A DNA stretch of 64,000 nucleotides from Pseudomonas abieticivorans (GCF_023509015.1 NZ_CP094975.1:6651764-6715763); one strand, 5' to 3'. Counted from the stretch's first letter, positions 25,685-35,795 are shown. The notes: a model not told the origin generated them from the letters alone. Numbers and translations are program-made.

Positions 25685-26461
25685 ATGCCCAATCCTCAGC
25701 CGTTGCCCGAGCAGGTGCCTGCAGTCAACCGCTTGCGTATCCTCACGGTCAACACCCACAAGGGCTTCAGCCCGCTGAACCGCCGCTTCGTGCTGCCTGA
25801 GCTGCGCGAGGCCGTACGTACGCTGTCGGCCGACGTGGTGTTTTTGCAGGAAGTGCTGGGCATGCACCGCCTGCACGGCCAGCGCTTCGACAATTGGTCG
25901 GACGTGCCGCAGTACGAATTTCTCGCCGACAGCATGTGGCCGGTGTTTGCCTATGGCCGCAACGCGGTGTACCCCGATGGCGAACACGGCAACGCGTTGC
26001 TCTCCAAATTCCCGATCCTGCGCCATGACAACCTTGACGTAAGCGTGAGCGGCACCGAGCAGCGTGGCTTGCTGCATTCGGTGCTGGCCGTGCCCGGCCA
26101 CCGGGAAGTGCACACCGTGTGCGTGCACCTGGGGCTGGGTGAACGCCAGCGCGAGCAGCAATTGCAGTTGCTGTGCCGGCTGCTGGACAGCCTGCCCATC
26201 GACGCGCCGGTGATCGTCGCCGGTGACTTCAATGACTGGCGCAAACGCGCCGACGCCCTGCTCGCCCGCTGCGACATGCTCGAGGTGTTCGCCCGTACCT
26301 ATGGCGCGCCGGCGCGCACCTTCCCGGCGCGCTGGCCGCTGCTGTGCCTGGACCGCATCTACCTGCGCAACGCCCGGGCCGTGGAGCCCAGGGTGTTGTC
26401 GCGCAAACCCTGGTCGCACCTGTCCGACCATGTACCGTTGGCCGTGGAGGTGCACCTGTGA
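25685..26461 (+). CDS. Endonuclease/exonuclease/phosphatase-family protein, YbhP-like
   Basis: A 258-residue EEP-fold hydrolase. The N-terminal strand LRILTVNTHKGFS and VVFLQEVLG (metal-binding glutamate) start the fold; HTVCVHLGLGERQREQQLQL, VIVAGDFNDW (catalytic Asp/Asn) and HLSDHVPLAVEV (terminal Asp-His) complete it. Such enzymes cleave phosphodiesters in nucleic acids or lipids. Its place as the first gene before clsB and a YbhN-like gene reproduces the E. coli ybhP-ybhO-ybhN order, so a role in phospholipid metabolism is more likely than DNA cleavage. Its TGA overlaps the GTG of clsB. Confidence 0.88.
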   Translation: MPNPQPLPEQVPAVNRLRILTVNTHKGFSPLNRRFVLPELREAVRTLSADVVFLQEVLGMHRLHGQRFDNWSDVPQYEFLADSMWPVFAYGRNAVYPDGEHGNALLSKFPILRHDNLDVSVSGTEQRGLLHSVLAVPGHREVHTVCVHLGLGERQREQQLQLLCRLLDSLPIDAPVIVAGDFNDWRKRADALLARCDMLEVFARTYGAPARTFPARWPLLCLDRIYLRNARAVEPRVLSRKPWSHLSDHVPLAVEVHL

Positions 26462-27684
26462 AGCAACCTTGGCGCGACAACAATCAGGTGCAGCTGCTGA
26501 TTAATGGCGAGGAGTTCTTCCCGGCAGTGTTTGCCGCGATTCGGGCCGCCCGCGAAGAAGTGCTGATTGAAACCTTCATCCTCTTCGAAGACCAGGTGGG
26601 CCGCGAGTTGCAGGCGGCGCTGATCGAAGCGGCCGGGCGCGGGGTGCGCGTCGAAGTGTTGGTGGACGGCTATGGCACGGCCGACCTGAGCACGCATTTC
26701 TTGCGCGAATTGGTGGAGGCTGGTGTGCGCCTGCAGGCCTTCGACCCGCAACCCAAAATCATGGGCATGCGCACCAACCTGTTCCGCCGGCTGCACCGCA
26801 AAATCGTGGTAATCGATGGCGAAACCGGCTTTGTCGGCGGCATCAACTACAGCGCCGACCACCTGCTGACCTTTGGCCCCATGGCCAAGCAGGACTATGC
26901 GGTGCAGGTGCGCGGCCCGATCGTCGCCGACCTGCACCAGGCCACCCTGACCCTGCTCGACGAAACCAGCCGCGTGCGCCGCCATCCCAGGCCGTGGCGC
27001 ACCCGGGGCTTGCCGATCGAGGCCGACAGTGCCCAGGCGGCGATGCTGCTGTGCATTCGCGACAACCAGGCCCACCGCGACGACATCGAAAGCCAATACA
27101 TGCAAGCCATTGGCAGCGCCCAGGAACGGCTGATCGTGGCCAATGCTTACTTTTTCCCCGGCTACCGGGTGCTGCGTGCCTTGCGCGATGCCGCGCGCCG
27201 GGGCGTGCGCGTGACGTTGATTTTGCAAGGCATGCCCGACATGCCGTTGGTGCGCCTGTGTTCGCGCCTGCTCTATAACTACTTGCTGCGCGAAGGCGTG
27301 GTGATCCGTGAATACTGCGACCGGCCGCTGCACGGCAAGGTGGCGGTGATCGACCGCCAATGGTCGACCGTGGGCTCCAGCAACCTGGACCCACTGAGCC
27401 TGTCGCTGAACCTTGAGGCCAACCTGTTCATCCGTGACCAGGCGTTCAACCAGCGCCTGCATGACCACCTGGAAGCGCTGGCGCAGCAGAGTTGCAAGTC
27501 GATCACCCTGCAGCGGGTACTGCGCGGCTATTGGTGGCGCGCCCCGCTGATCTTTCTGAGCTTTCACCTGCTGCGGCATTTTCCGGCCATTGTCGGCATG
27601 TTCCCCGCGCACTCGCCCAAGCTGGCACCGTTGGGCCCGGTGATCAAGGAGCCGGTGGAATCGGCCAGCGGCAACGCCCCATGA
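26458..27684 (+). CDS. clsB: Cardiolipin synthase B
   Basis: A 408-residue phospholipase D-superfamily enzyme that makes cardiolipin. Two HKD motifs are visible: HRKIVVIDGETGFVGGINYS in the first half and HGKVAVIDRQWSTVGSSNLD in the second. There is no N-terminal membrane hairpin, as expected for ClsB rather than ClsA. I place the start at GTG 26458 (VKQPWRDNNQVQLLING), overlapping the upstream stop (GTGA); the frame continues upstream but without family likeness. The stop overlaps the next ATG (ATGA), so three genes form a tightly coupled operon. Confidence 0.92.
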   Translation: MKQPWRDNNQVQLLINGEEFFPAVFAAIRAAREEVLIETFILFEDQVGRELQAALIEAAGRGVRVEVLVDGYGTADLSTHFLRELVEAGVRLQAFDPQPKIMGMRTNLFRRLHRKIVVIDGETGFVGGINYSADHLLTFGPMAKQDYAVQVRGPIVADLHQATLTLLDETSRVRRHPRPWRTRGLPIEADSAQAAMLLCIRDNQAHRDDIESQYMQAIGSAQERLIVANAYFFPGYRVLRALRDAARRGVRVTLILQGMPDMPLVRLCSRLLYNYLLREGVVIREYCDRPLHGKVAVIDRQWSTVGSSNLDPLSLSLNLEANLFIRDQAFNQRLHDHLEALAQQSCKSITLQRVLRGYWWRAPLIFLSFHLLRHFPAIVGMFPAHSPKLAPLGPVIKEPVESASGNAP

Positions 27685-28637
27685 ACACGCCACGCAAAGG
27701 CTGGAAGTGGGCCAAGCGCGCACTCACGGCGGTGTTCTTCGTACTGGTCCCGGTGATGCTGTTTTTGCTGATCCGCAACCTGGACTGGCAAGAGGTAGGC
27801 CGTGCGCTGCAAGGCTACAAGACCACCACCCTGTTGCTGGCCGGGCTCATCGCCTTGGCCAGTTACCTGGTGTTCAGCAGCTATGACCTGCTGGGCCGAC
27901 GCTATACCGGGCACTCTCTGCCCACGCGCCAAGTGCTGCCGCTGGCGTTCGTGTGCTACGCCTTCAACCTCAACCTGAGCTCCTGGGTGGGGGGTATTGC
28001 CTTGCGTTACAGGCTCTACGGCAAACTGGGCCTGAGCGTGGCCACCATCACCCGAATCATGAGCCTGGGCCTGGTGACCAACTGGCTGGGGTATTTGTTT
28101 GTTGGCGGCGCAGTCTTTGCCATGGGCTTGCCGGCCTTGCCCGACAGCGTGAAGATCGGCGCGCTGGGGTTGCGCCTGATCGGGGTGGCGATGGTGCTGG
28201 TGGCGCTGGCCTATGTGCTGGCCTGCGCCTTCGCGAAAAAACGCAGCTGGCAGCTGCGTGGCCATGAAATCACCCTGCCGCGCGCGCGCTTTGCCCTGTT
28301 GCAGGCAGGCCTGGCAGCGCTCAACTGGTCATTGATGGCCCTGGTGATATATACCTTGCTGCCGGACAAGGTCGGTTACCCGACGATACTGGCGGTGCTG
28401 CTGATCAGCAGCATCGCCGGGGTAATCACCCATATCCCGGCGGGGCTTGGGGTGTTGGAGACAATCTTCATCACCCTGCTGCAGGGCAGCTATTCGAAGG
28501 GCACCCTGCTGGCGGCGTTGATCGGCTACCGCGCCTTGTACTTCCTGCTGCCGTTGCTGGTGGCCTGCGTGATGTACCTGGTGCTGGAGCGGTTGGCCAA
28601 GCGCAAAGCCTTGGCGCAACCGGTTTATCCGCGATAG
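27681..28637 (+). CDS. YbhN-like integral membrane protein (UPF0104 / LPG synthase-like)
   Basis: A 318-residue protein with about eight hydrophobic segments and the pattern FNLNLSSWVGGIALRYRLY, then SSIAGVITHIPAGLGVLETI, characteristic of the lysylphosphatidylglycerol-synthase transmembrane family (UPF0104). Proteins of this group flip or modify phospholipids. E. coli ybhN is likewise the last gene after ybhP and clsB. ATG 27681 overlaps the clsB stop by ATGA. The transcript runs directly into the REP array 24 bp later. Confidence 0.88.
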   Translation: MNTPRKGWKWAKRALTAVFFVLVPVMLFLLIRNLDWQEVGRALQGYKTTTLLLAGLIALASYLVFSSYDLLGRRYTGHSLPTRQVLPLAFVCYAFNLNLSSWVGGIALRYRLYGKLGLSVATITRIMSLGLVTNWLGYLFVGGAVFAMGLPALPDSVKIGALGLRLIGVAMVLVALAYVLACAFAKKRSWQLRGHEITLPRARFALLQAGLAALNWSLMALVIYTLLPDKVGYPTILAVLLISSIAGVITHIPAGLGVLETIFITLLQGSYSKGTLLAALIGYRALYFLLPLLVACVMYLVLERLAKRKALAQPVYPR

Positions 28638-28660
28638 AGCGCACCGCTGGGGTGGGCAGG

Positions 28661-29770
28661 CTTATCGCAAAAAGGCCGACGCCGTATGCCTGATACACCG
28701 AAGTATGCCCTTCGCGGATAAATCCGCTCCTACAGATTGATTGCGTTCCCCCTGTGGGAGCGGATTTATCCGCGAAAAGGCCGACGCGGTATGCCTGATA
28801 CACCGAGGTATGCCCTTCGCGGATTAATCCGCTCCCACAGATTGATTGCGTTCCCCCTGTAGGAGCGGATTTATCCGCGAAAAGGCCGACGCGGTATGCC
28901 TGATACACCGAGGTATGGCCTTCGCGGATAAATCCGCTCCCACAGATTGATTGCGTTCCCCCTGTGGGAGCGGATTTATCCGCGAAAAGGCCGACGCGGT
29001 ATGCCTGATACACCGAGGTATGCCCTTCGCGGATAAATCCGCTCCTACAGATCGAGTGCGTGCCCCCCGTAGGAGCGGATTTATCCGCGAAAAGGCCGAC
29101 GCGGTATGCCTGATAAACCGAGGTATGGCCTTCGCGGATTAATCCGCTCCTACAGATTGATTGCGTTCCCCCTGTAGAAGCGGATTTATCCGCGAAAAAG
29201 CCGACGCGGTATGCCTGATACACCGAGGTATGCCCTTCGCGGCACAGATTGATTGCGCTCCCCCTGTGGGAGCGGATTTATCCGCGAAAAGGCCGACGCG
29301 GTATGCCTGATACACCGAGGTATGGCCTTCGCGGATTAATCCGCTCCCACAGATTGATTGCGTTCCCCCTGTAGGAGCGGATTTATCCGCGAAAAGGCCG
29401 ACGCGGTATGCCTGATACACCGAGTTATGGCCTTCGCGGATTAATCCGCTCCTACAGATTGATTGCGTTCCCCCTGTGGGAGCGGATTTATCCGCGAAAA
29501 GGCCGACGGGGTATGCCTGATACACCGAGTTATGCCCTTCGCGGATAAATCCGCTCCTACAGATTGATTGCGTTCCCCCTGTAGGTGCGGATTTATCCGC
29601 GAAAAGGCCGACGCGGTATGCCTGATACACCGAGGTATGCCCTTCGCGGTTAATCCGCTCCTACAGATTGATTGCGTTCCCCCCGTAGGAGCGGATTTAT
29701 CCGCGAAAAGGCCGACGCGGTATGCCTGATACACCGAGGTATGGCCTTCGCGGTTAAATCCGCGCCTACA
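28661..29770. repeat. Tandem REP/BIME array, about 11 palindromes with a 105-bp period
   Basis: The whole gap between two convergent genes is a tandem array. Each unit is a palindrome: arm TGTNGGAGCGGATTTATCCG, loop AAAAGGCCGACGCGGTATGC plus TGATACACCGAGGTATG, arm TTCGCGGATNAATCCGCTCC, then the linker GATTGATTGCGTTCCCCC. Linkers begin (TTGCG or variant) at 28741, 28846, 28951, 29056, 29161, 29253, 29358, 29463, 29568 and 29672: steps of 105 except 92 once (part of an arm lost near 29242) and 104 once. The first and last palindromes are more degraded. No cas gene and no RAYT transposase is in the window. Confidence 0.93.
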
Positions 29771-29781
29771 GAGCGGGACGA

Positions 29782-30834
29782 TTAGCCCTTTAGCGTCGCC
29801 ATGTCGATCACGAAGCGGTACTTCACGTCGCCTGCGTGCATGCGCTCGAACGCTTCGTTGATCTGCTGGATGTCGAGCATCTCGATGTCACAGGTGATGC
29901 GGTGTTCGGCGCAGAAATCCAGCACTTCCTGGGTTTCGGCGATGCCACCGATCAAGGAGCCTGCCAGCACGCGACGCTTGATCACCAAATGCCCGGCGTG
30001 CACGGCAGGTTCGATCGGCTCGATCAGCCCGACCAGAATGTGCACGCCGTCGAACTTCAGGGTTTGCAGGTAGGGGTTCAGGTCGTGCTGCACCGGGATG
30101 GTGTCCAGCAGGTAATCGAAGTGCTCGGCCGCGGCGGCCATCTGCGCCGCGTCGGTAGACACGATCACGTGGTCGGCGCCTTGCTTATGGGCTTCCGGCA
30201 CCTTGCTTTGCGAGCGGGTGAACACCGTGACTTCGGCGCCCATGGCCTTGGCGAACTTGATGCCCATGTGGCCCAGGCCGCCCATGCCGAGGATGCCGAC
30301 CTTGTGCCCGGCCTTGACGCCGTAATGCTTGAGCGGCGAGTAGGTGGTGATGCCCGCGCAGAGGATCGGCGCCGCCGATGCCAGGGCCAGCGCCTCGGGG
30401 ATACGCACCACGAAGTGCTCGGCCACCACGATCTTGTCCGAATAACCGCCCATGGTGTTGCTGCCGTCCACCCGGTCAGGCGTGGCGTAGGTCATGGTCG
30501 GGCCCTGCAGGCAATACTGCTCCAGATCCGCGTGGCAGGCGTCGCAGTGGCGGCACGAATCGACCATGCAGCCCACGCCCACCTGGTCACCGACCTGGTA
30601 GCGGGTGACCGCCGGGCCGACCGCAGTCACCCGCCCGACGATCTCGTGGCCCGGCATCAGCGGGTACACGGCGATACCCCATTCATTGCGGGCCTGGTGC
30701 AGGTCGGAGTGGCACACGCCACAGTAGAGAATATCGATGGCGACGTCGTCGGCGCGCAACGCGCGACGCTCAAATGCCAGGGGCGCCAGGGGGGATGTGG
30801 ACGACAGCGCGGCGTAACCCAGTGCTTTGGACAT
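29782..30834 (-). CDS. Zinc-dependent NAD(P) alcohol dehydrogenase, YahK/cinnamyl-alcohol type
   Basis: A 350-residue MDR alcohol dehydrogenase. Catalytic zinc ligands lie in CGVCHSDLHQARNEWG and MPGHEIVGRVTAVG. The structural zinc loop is GCMVDSCRHCDACHADLEQY plus C. The NADP fold holds VGILGMGGLGHMGIKFAKAM. Overall it matches the YahK/cinnamyl-alcohol family, which reduces a broad range of aldehydes. It is divergent from an AraC regulator of the YqhC type at 31016, the same logic as E. coli yqhC-yqhD, where aldehydes induce an NADPH aldehyde reductase. It converges on ybhN across the REP array. Confidence 0.93.
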   Translation of the reverse strand: MSKALGYAALSSTSPLAPLAFERRALRADDVAIDILYCGVCHSDLHQARNEWGIAVYPLMPGHEIVGRVTAVGPAVTRYQVGDQVGVGCMVDSCRHCDACHADLEQYCLQGPTMTYATPDRVDGSNTMGGYSDKIVVAEHFVVRIPEALALASAAPILCAGITTYSPLKHYGVKAGHKVGILGMGGLGHMGIKFAKAMGAEVTVFTRSQSKVPEAHKQGADHVIVSTDAAQMAAAAEHFDYLLDTIPVQHDLNPYLQTLKFDGVHILVGLIEPIEPAVHAGHLVIKRRVLAGSLIGGIAETQEVLDFCAEHRITCDIEMLDIQQINEAFERMHAGDVKYRFVIDMATLKG

Positions 30835-31015
30835 GCAGACCTCTTGAAACGAACAACGGGCCTAGGCCCTTGGAGGCGATGCATTGTCCGCACGGTTACC
30901 ACCCCCGGCCATGGCCGATCCTCCGGGATGCTTGCCCATTCCTCCGGCAAACGTTCGCCCGTGGCAAAAATTTGCGATCATGCCAGTCTCGATCTTTTTG
31001 CCTGCCGGAAACCCG

Positions 31016-31906
31016 ATGTCGCTGACCCTGCACCTTGAAGCCAACGCCCGCCTGGTCGCCCTTCTGGAACCCCTGGCGCTGGGTGATTGTTTCCTGCCCA
31101 CCGCCATCAAGGGGATCAACCTGATCAGCGCCCACGGCAATGTCGCGCGCTCGCCGCAGATCTACGAACCCAGCCTGGTGGTGATCGCCCAAGGCAGTAA
31201 ACTGGCGTACCTGGGCGAACGCACCCTGGAGTACGGCGCCGGGCACTATCTGGTCCAGGCCCTGCCGGTGCCGTTCGAGTACGAAACCTTCGCCACCCCC
31301 AAGCAACCCTTGCTGGGCGTGTCCATCCAGATCGAGCGCGGTGTGCTGGCTGAACTGGTGCAAGCGCTGGGCCCCAGTGCCGAGCCACTGCCTGGCCCGC
31401 AAACCACCTCCTCGATGGCCGCCGCAGAACTGGACCCACGCATGCGCGAGGCGGTGGAGCGCCTGTTGGTGTGCCTGCACGATCCGCTGCAACGGGCGGT
31501 AATGGCCCAGGCACGCATTCGCGAGGTGGTGTTCTGCGCCTTGCTGGGCCCCCAAGGTGGGGCGCTGCGTGCCCTGGTGGAGCAACAAGGGCAATTTGCC
31601 CGCCTGGCCGACGCACTGACCTGGCTGCACCAGCACTACACCGAGCCGTTGCAGGTGGAGGCCTTGGCGCGACGGGCGAACATGAGCCTGTCGACCTTCC
31701 ACGAACACTTCAAGCGCAGCACCCTGGCCTCGCCCCTGCAGTACGTCAAACGCCTGCGCCTGCTCAAGGCCCAGGCGCTTTTGAGCAGCGAGCCGTTGAA
31801 CGTGAGCCAGGTGGCCAACCGCGTGGGCTACCAGAGCTGTTCGCAATTCAGCCGCGAGTACAAGCGCTACTTCGAGCGCAGCCCGGTGCAAGAACGCCTG
31901 GCATAA
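31016..31906 (+). CDS. AraC-family regulator, YqhC-like
   Basis: A 296-residue regulator with an N-terminal AraC_N domain (GINLISAHGNVARSPQIYEP, then SLVVIAQGSKLAYLGERTL) and a C-terminal double HTH (VEALARRANMSLSTFHEHFK, then VSQVANRVGYQSCSQFSREY). The N-terminal pattern is that of the YqhC/GliR-type aldehyde-responsive regulators. The ATG at 31016 is used; ATG 30980 would add 12 residues. The divergent alcohol dehydrogenase is the obvious target. The 181-bp gap 30835-31015 should carry the operator. Confidence 0.88.
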   Translation: MSLTLHLEANARLVALLEPLALGDCFLPTAIKGINLISAHGNVARSPQIYEPSLVVIAQGSKLAYLGERTLEYGAGHYLVQALPVPFEYETFATPKQPLLGVSIQIERGVLAELVQALGPSAEPLPGPQTTSSMAAAELDPRMREAVERLLVCLHDPLQRAVMAQARIREVVFCALLGPQGGALRALVEQQGQFARLADALTWLHQHYTEPLQVEALARRANMSLSTFHEHFKRSTLASPLQYVKRLRLLKAQALLSSEPLNVSQVANRVGYQSCSQFSREYKRYFERSPVQERLA

Positions 31907-32038
31907 AGCCTGCGCACAGCGGTGTAAAAACTGACAGCGTGCGCCGCCACGCCTTACCGCCCTTCCCTCGCCGCACTGGCGTGGCAATCGTATGCTGGTC
32001 GAAGGATGTGACCCAGACGACAGAAGGAACTGTTCATC

Positions 32039-32833
32039 ATGCCCCCTAGGAAATTTTTACCTCGCAACCCCAAAGCCCTGGTTTTAGCCGTGCTCGTGGC
32101 GTTGATACCCGTTGGCACGGGGATTGGCATGCTGCACTGGCAAGTCGATCGCTCCCTGCGCGCGGCCGTGGAGCACGACACCGCACGCAGTGTGCATGAA
32201 CTGGATCGGATACTCTCGTTGGCCGCCCATTCGGCCGAGCGCCTGCTACCATTGGCCGGCCAGGCCTGCGACGACGTGGTCCAGACATTGCGCCAGGAAG
32301 TCACCCGTGAGCCGCATATACGCTCGGCCAATTTGGTGAGCGACGGGCAGGCCTATTGCAGCTCGCTCTACGGCCACTACAGCATGCCGGTGATGCCGGC
32401 CGACTACCTCAATGGCCGGCTGTGGCTGCGTGCCGGCAACGTGGTGACGCCGCACGCGGGATCACTGGTGTACCGGTTGAGCCAGGACGACAAGGCCGTG
32501 CGGGCAGTGATCGACGGCCGCATGCTGGCCGAAACCTTGCGTTTGATCGGTGATGAAGCAACGCTGATCTTGCAGGTGGGCGACGCTTTCCTGTGGAGTG
32601 GCGGCAGCATCGAAAATGGCGAGATCCCGGATCACCAGGATCATCACGTGCTCAAGCAGTCGGCGGTGCATGGCTACTTGATCCACGGCGGTTACCCGGC
32701 CGGCATGGCCCGCACCCTGTTCAAGCGCGAAGCCGTTGCCATGCTGGGCAGCTTGTTGTTGCTGGGCGTGTTGACCGGCGGCGTCTGCCACTGGCTATTC
32801 AACCGTGACAGCCGCCCCGCCCGGCAGGCTTAG
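32039..32833 (+). CDS. Membrane protein with a CSS-motif sensory domain, without an EAL domain
   Basis: A 264-residue protein with an N-terminal membrane helix ([19 protein letters not shown]), a periplasmic domain of about 190 residues and a second helix ([21 protein letters not shown]). The periplasmic part contains the CSS motif in [11 protein letters not shown] and a second cysteine near residue 79 (GQACDDVV). In PdeC-like enzymes such a redox-sensing CSS domain is joined to a cytoplasmic EAL phosphodiesterase; here the protein ends 13 residues after the second helix. It may act by binding a partner protein. It overlaps the hpd stop tail to tail by 4 bp. Confidence 0.75.
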   Translation: MPPRKFLPRNPKALVLAVLVALIPVGTGIGMLHWQVDRSLRAAVEHDTARSVHELDRILSLAAHSAERLLPLAGQACDDVVQTLRQEVTREPHIRSANLVSDGQAYCSSLYGHYSMPVMPADYLNGRLWLRAGNVVTPHAGSLVYRLSQDDKAVRAVIDGRMLAETLRLIGDEATLILQVGDAFLWSGGSIENGEIPDHQDHHVLKQSAVHGYLIHGGYPAGMARTLFKREAVAMLGSLLLLGVLTGGVCHWLFNRDSRPARQA

Positions 32834-33906
32834 TCGGTGCTCAACACACCGCGGCGTACCTGGTCGCGCTCGATGGATTCGAACAGGGCCTTGAAATTGC
32901 CCTCGCCGAACCCGTCGTCGCCCTTGCGCTGGATGAACTCGAAGAACACCGGCCCCATCAGGGTTTCCGAGAATATCTGTAGCAACAGGCGCTGATCGCC
33001 GGCGTCCGACGAGCCGTCGAGCAGGATGCCACGGGCCTGCAGTTCACCCACCGGCTCGCCGTGGCCCGGCAGCCGGCCTTCCAGCATTTCGTAATAGGTC
33101 TGCGGGGGTGCGGTCATGAAGCGCATGCCGATGCCCTTCAACGCATCCCAGGTCTTGATCAGGTCATCGGTAAGGAACGCCACGTGCTGGATGCCTTCAC
33201 CGTTGAACTGCATCAAAAACTCTTCGATCTGGCCCGCGCCCTTGGACGACTCTTCGTTCAAGGGGATGCGGATCATGCCATCCGGCGCGGTCATGGCCTT
33301 GGAGGTCAGGCCGGTGTATTCGCCCTTGATGTCGAAGTAACGGATCTCGCGGAGGTTGAACAGCTTCTCGTAGAACCCAGCCCAATAGGCCATGCGCCCG
33401 CGGTACACGTTATGGGTCAAATGGTCGATGATCTTCAAGCCCGCGCCCACGGGGTGGCGGTCTACTCCCTCGAGGAAATTGAAGTCGATGTCGTAGATCG
33501 AACTGCCCTCGCCGTAGCGGTCGATCAAGTACAAAGGTGCGCCGCCAATGCCTTTGATGGCCGGCAGGCGCAGCTCCATCGGCCCGGTCGGGATCTCGAT
33601 CGGTTGCGCGCCCAACTCCAGCGCCCGGGCGTAGGCCTTGTGCGCGTTAGTGCAGCGAAACGCCATGCCGCACACCGACGGCCCGTGCTCGGCGGCAAAA
33701 TAGGAGGCCACGCTGTTGGGTTCGTTGTTGAGGATCAGGTTGATGCTGCCCTGGCGGTACAGGTGCACGTTCTTGGAGCGGTGCTCGGCGACCTTGGTGA
33801 AGCCCATGATCTGGAAGATTGGTTCGAGCGTGTTAGGGGTGGGCGATGCGAATTCAATGAATTCGAAGCCCATGAGGCCCATCGGGTTTTCGAAGATGTC
33901 AGCCAT
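32830..33906 (-). CDS. hpd: 4-Hydroxyphenylpyruvate dioxygenase
   Basis: A 358-residue Fe(II) dioxygenase that turns 4-hydroxyphenylpyruvate into homogentisate in tyrosine breakdown. Iron ligands are visible: His in [12 protein letters not shown], His in [13 protein letters not shown] and Glu in [20 protein letters not shown]. The start [16 protein letters not shown] at ATG 33906 matches the bacterial family. It stands alone; homogentisate genes are not in the window. A PhhR-type box was not evident in the upstream 311 bases, which hold no other gene. Confidence 0.95.
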   Translation of the reverse strand: MADIFENPMGLMGFEFIEFASPTPNTLEPIFQIMGFTKVAEHRSKNVHLYRQGSINLILNNEPNSVASYFAAEHGPSVCGMAFRCTNAHKAYARALELGAQPIEIPTGPMELRLPAIKGIGGAPLYLIDRYGEGSSIYDIDFNFLEGVDRHPVGAGLKIIDHLTHNVYRGRMAYWAGFYEKLFNLREIRYFDIKGEYTGLTSKAMTAPDGMIRIPLNEESSKGAGQIEEFLMQFNGEGIQHVAFLTDDLIKTWDALKGIGMRFMTAPPQTYYEMLEGRLPGHGEPVGELQARGILLDGSSDAGDQRLLLQIFSETLMGPVFFEFIQRKGDDGFGEGNFKALFESIERDQVRRGVLSTD

Positions 33907-34217
33907 GATGTGGCTCCTCGGCAAGTCCAGTAATTAACCTAAAAGTTAAGCAACGGGTCTGTCGAGTGGGGCGGGAGGCGCGCAGGGAATACCGCGCACG
34001 CTGCGTGCGAGAAAGTCGCCGAAGATGAGTTTGCTACCGAGTCTTTTCAAGGTCGACCCTTGCCCTGCGGGCTTATTATTGTATGCGTAAATTGATTCTA
34101 CAGGGCGTAACGGCGTTTGTCTCGGGTTGTTGGCAGCAGCCCACGCCAAGCCTTACGCCGCGCGCCGGTTGTGGTTAAATGCGCACCTTCGCAACCCTGC
34201 CGATTAAGCCCCAAGCC

Positions 34218-34997
34218 ATGCCTTTTGAACTCAGCACCGACCCCACCACCCTGCTCATCCTCGCGGCCGTGGCGTTCGTCGCCGGCTTCATCGACGCCAT
34301 TGCTGGCGGCGGCGGCCTGCTCACCACCCCTGCCCTGTTGACTGCCGGCTTGCCGCCGCACTTGGTGCTGGGCACCAACAAGCTGAGTTCCACCTTCGGT
34401 TCGGCCACCGCCGGCTTCACGTTCTACCGGCGCAAATTGTTCCACCCGCGCCAGTGGACCCACGCCCTGGTCGGCACCCTGGTGGGCGCGCTGATCGGCG
34501 CGGTGGTGGCGCATTACCTGCCTTCGGAATGGCTGAACAAGATGCTGCCGGTGATCGTCTTAGGCTGCGGTATCTACCTGCTGTTCGGCGGCACGCCCAA
34601 GGCGACGCTGGAGGTCGATGCCCCCATCAAGAAGAAATGGCAGGCACCGCAAGGCCTGCTGCTGGGTTTTTATGACGGCGTGGCCGGCCCTGGCACCGGT
34701 GCGTTCTGGACCGTGAGCAGCCTGCTGATGTACCCCATCGACCTGGTCCGCGCCAGCGGCGTGGCCCGCAGCATGAATTTCGTCAGCAACGCCGCGGCCT
34801 TGGTGGTGTTTATCATCAATGGGCAGGTGGACTGGCTGATTGGCCTGTCCATGGGCTCGTGCCTGATGGTCGGGGCCTTCTTTGGCGCACGCACCGCCAT
34901 CAGCGGCGGCGCCAAGTTCATTCGCCCGGTGTTCATCACCGTGGTGCTGGGGCTGACCGTGCGCCTAGCCTGGCAGCACTGGTTCGGGCAGGCCTAG
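34218..34997 (+). CDS. TSUP-family permease (TauE/SafE-like, YfcA type)
   Basis: A 259-residue membrane protein of the TSUP family, with seven or eight helices in two related halves. [19 protein letters not shown] and [20 protein letters not shown] form the first-half signature, and [20 protein letters not shown] forms the second. The family exports or imports sulfonates, sulfite and other organic anions. ATG 34218 ([15 protein letters not shown]) is preferred; an upstream in-frame ATG at 34179 adds 13 unconserved residues. Its 3' end overlaps nudC by 33 bp, tail to tail. Confidence 0.9.
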   Translation: MPFELSTDPTTLLILAAVAFVAGFIDAIAGGGGLLTTPALLTAGLPPHLVLGTNKLSSTFGSATAGFTFYRRKLFHPRQWTHALVGTLVGALIGAVVAHYLPSEWLNKMLPVIVLGCGIYLLFGGTPKATLEVDAPIKKKWQAPQGLLLGFYDGVAGPGTGAFWTVSSLLMYPIDLVRASGVARSMNFVSNAAALVVFIINGQVDWLIGLSMGSCLMVGAFFGARTAISGGAKFIRPVFITVVLGLTVRLAWQHWFGQA

Positions 34998-35795
34998 CTG
35001 CTCGGCCACGTAGTGGTCGATCAGGTACCGCGCGATCGACCGCGACGCTGGCAACGGCGGCAAATCATGGATACTGAACCACTGGGCATCCTCGATCTCG
35101 TCGGCCTGGGGCACGATGTCGCCGCTTTCGTATTCGGCATGGAAGCCCAGCATCATCGAGTGCGGGAACGGCCAGCACTGGCTGCCCAGGTAGCGAATAT
35201 TCCTGACCCGTAGCTGCACCTCTTCCATCACTTCGCGCTGCACGCAATCCTCGGCCGACTCACCCGGCTCGGCAAACCCGGCCAGGGTGCTGTAGACACC
35301 GGTGACGAAGCGCGGCGAACGCGCCAGCAAGATCTGGTCGCCGCGGGTGATCAACACGATCATGCTGGGCGAGATACGCGGGTAGCTGCGCAGGTCGCAG
35401 CCTTCGCAGTACATGGCCCGCTCCCAGTGGATTTGCGTCATGGCCTGGCCGCAACTGCCGCAAAAGCGGTGCTCGCGAGCCCAGGTACCGATTTGCGCGG
35501 CGTACGCCAGCAGCTTGTAGGTGTCGAAGTCGCCTTCCATCATGAATGCGCGCAGGCCCTGCCATTGGCAGCCCGGCACCTCTTCATGGCCGCGAAGCTC
35601 CAGCAGGAACACCGGCTCCCCGTCGAAATGGCCGATGCCATGCTCGGCCAACACGGCCAGGTCCTGGCGTTTGAGCCAGTCACGGGGGAATAGCACGCCA
35701 TTGGCATCGAACAAAAAACCTTGGGCGCAACGGGCCACGGCCCATCCACCGGGCTGTGCGGGGTCCAGTACTGCGGTGGTCCAGCGTGGCGACAT
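34965..35795 (-). CDS. nudC: NADH pyrophosphatase (NAD-capped RNA decapping enzyme)
   Basis: A 276-residue Nudix hydrolase that cleaves NADH and removes NAD caps from RNA. The zinc ribbon has CGSCG and CEGC, 19 residues apart ([20 protein letters not shown]). The Nudix box is [20 protein letters not shown]. The NudC-specific [20 protein letters not shown] follows. ATG 35795 starts it. It is 27 bases downstream of the crotonase stop on the same strand, possibly in one transcript. Confidence 0.95.
   Translation of the reverse strand: MSPRWTTAVLDPAQPGGWAVARCAQGFLFDANGVLFPRDWLKRQDLAVLAEHGIGHFDGEPVFLLELRGHEEVPGCQWQGLRAFMMEGDFDTYKLLAYAAQIGTWAREHRFCGSCGQAMTQIHWERAMYCEGCDLRSYPRISPSMIVLITRGDQILLARSPRFVTGVYSTLAGFAEPGESAEDCVQREVMEEVQLRVRNIRYLGSQCWPFPHSMMLGFHAEYESGDIVPQADEIEDAQWFSIHDLPPLPASRSIARYLIDHYVAEQLGLPEPVLPG

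Noticed and set aside
28471..29734. Long open frames with a 35-residue repeat in the region after ybhN
   Set aside because: They arise because the REP unit is 105 bp, a multiple of three. There is no start signal, the frames exist on both strands, and the DNA is palindromic repeat.
28661..29770. Resemblance to a CRISPR array
   Set aside because: Repeat and 'spacer' are both conserved between units, units are 105 bp palindromes of the REP type, and there are no cas genes.
34060..34085. GCCC-TGC-GGGC hairpin followed by TTATTATTG as a terminator
   Set aside because: The stem is only 4 bp and no plus-strand gene ends close upstream; more likely chance.
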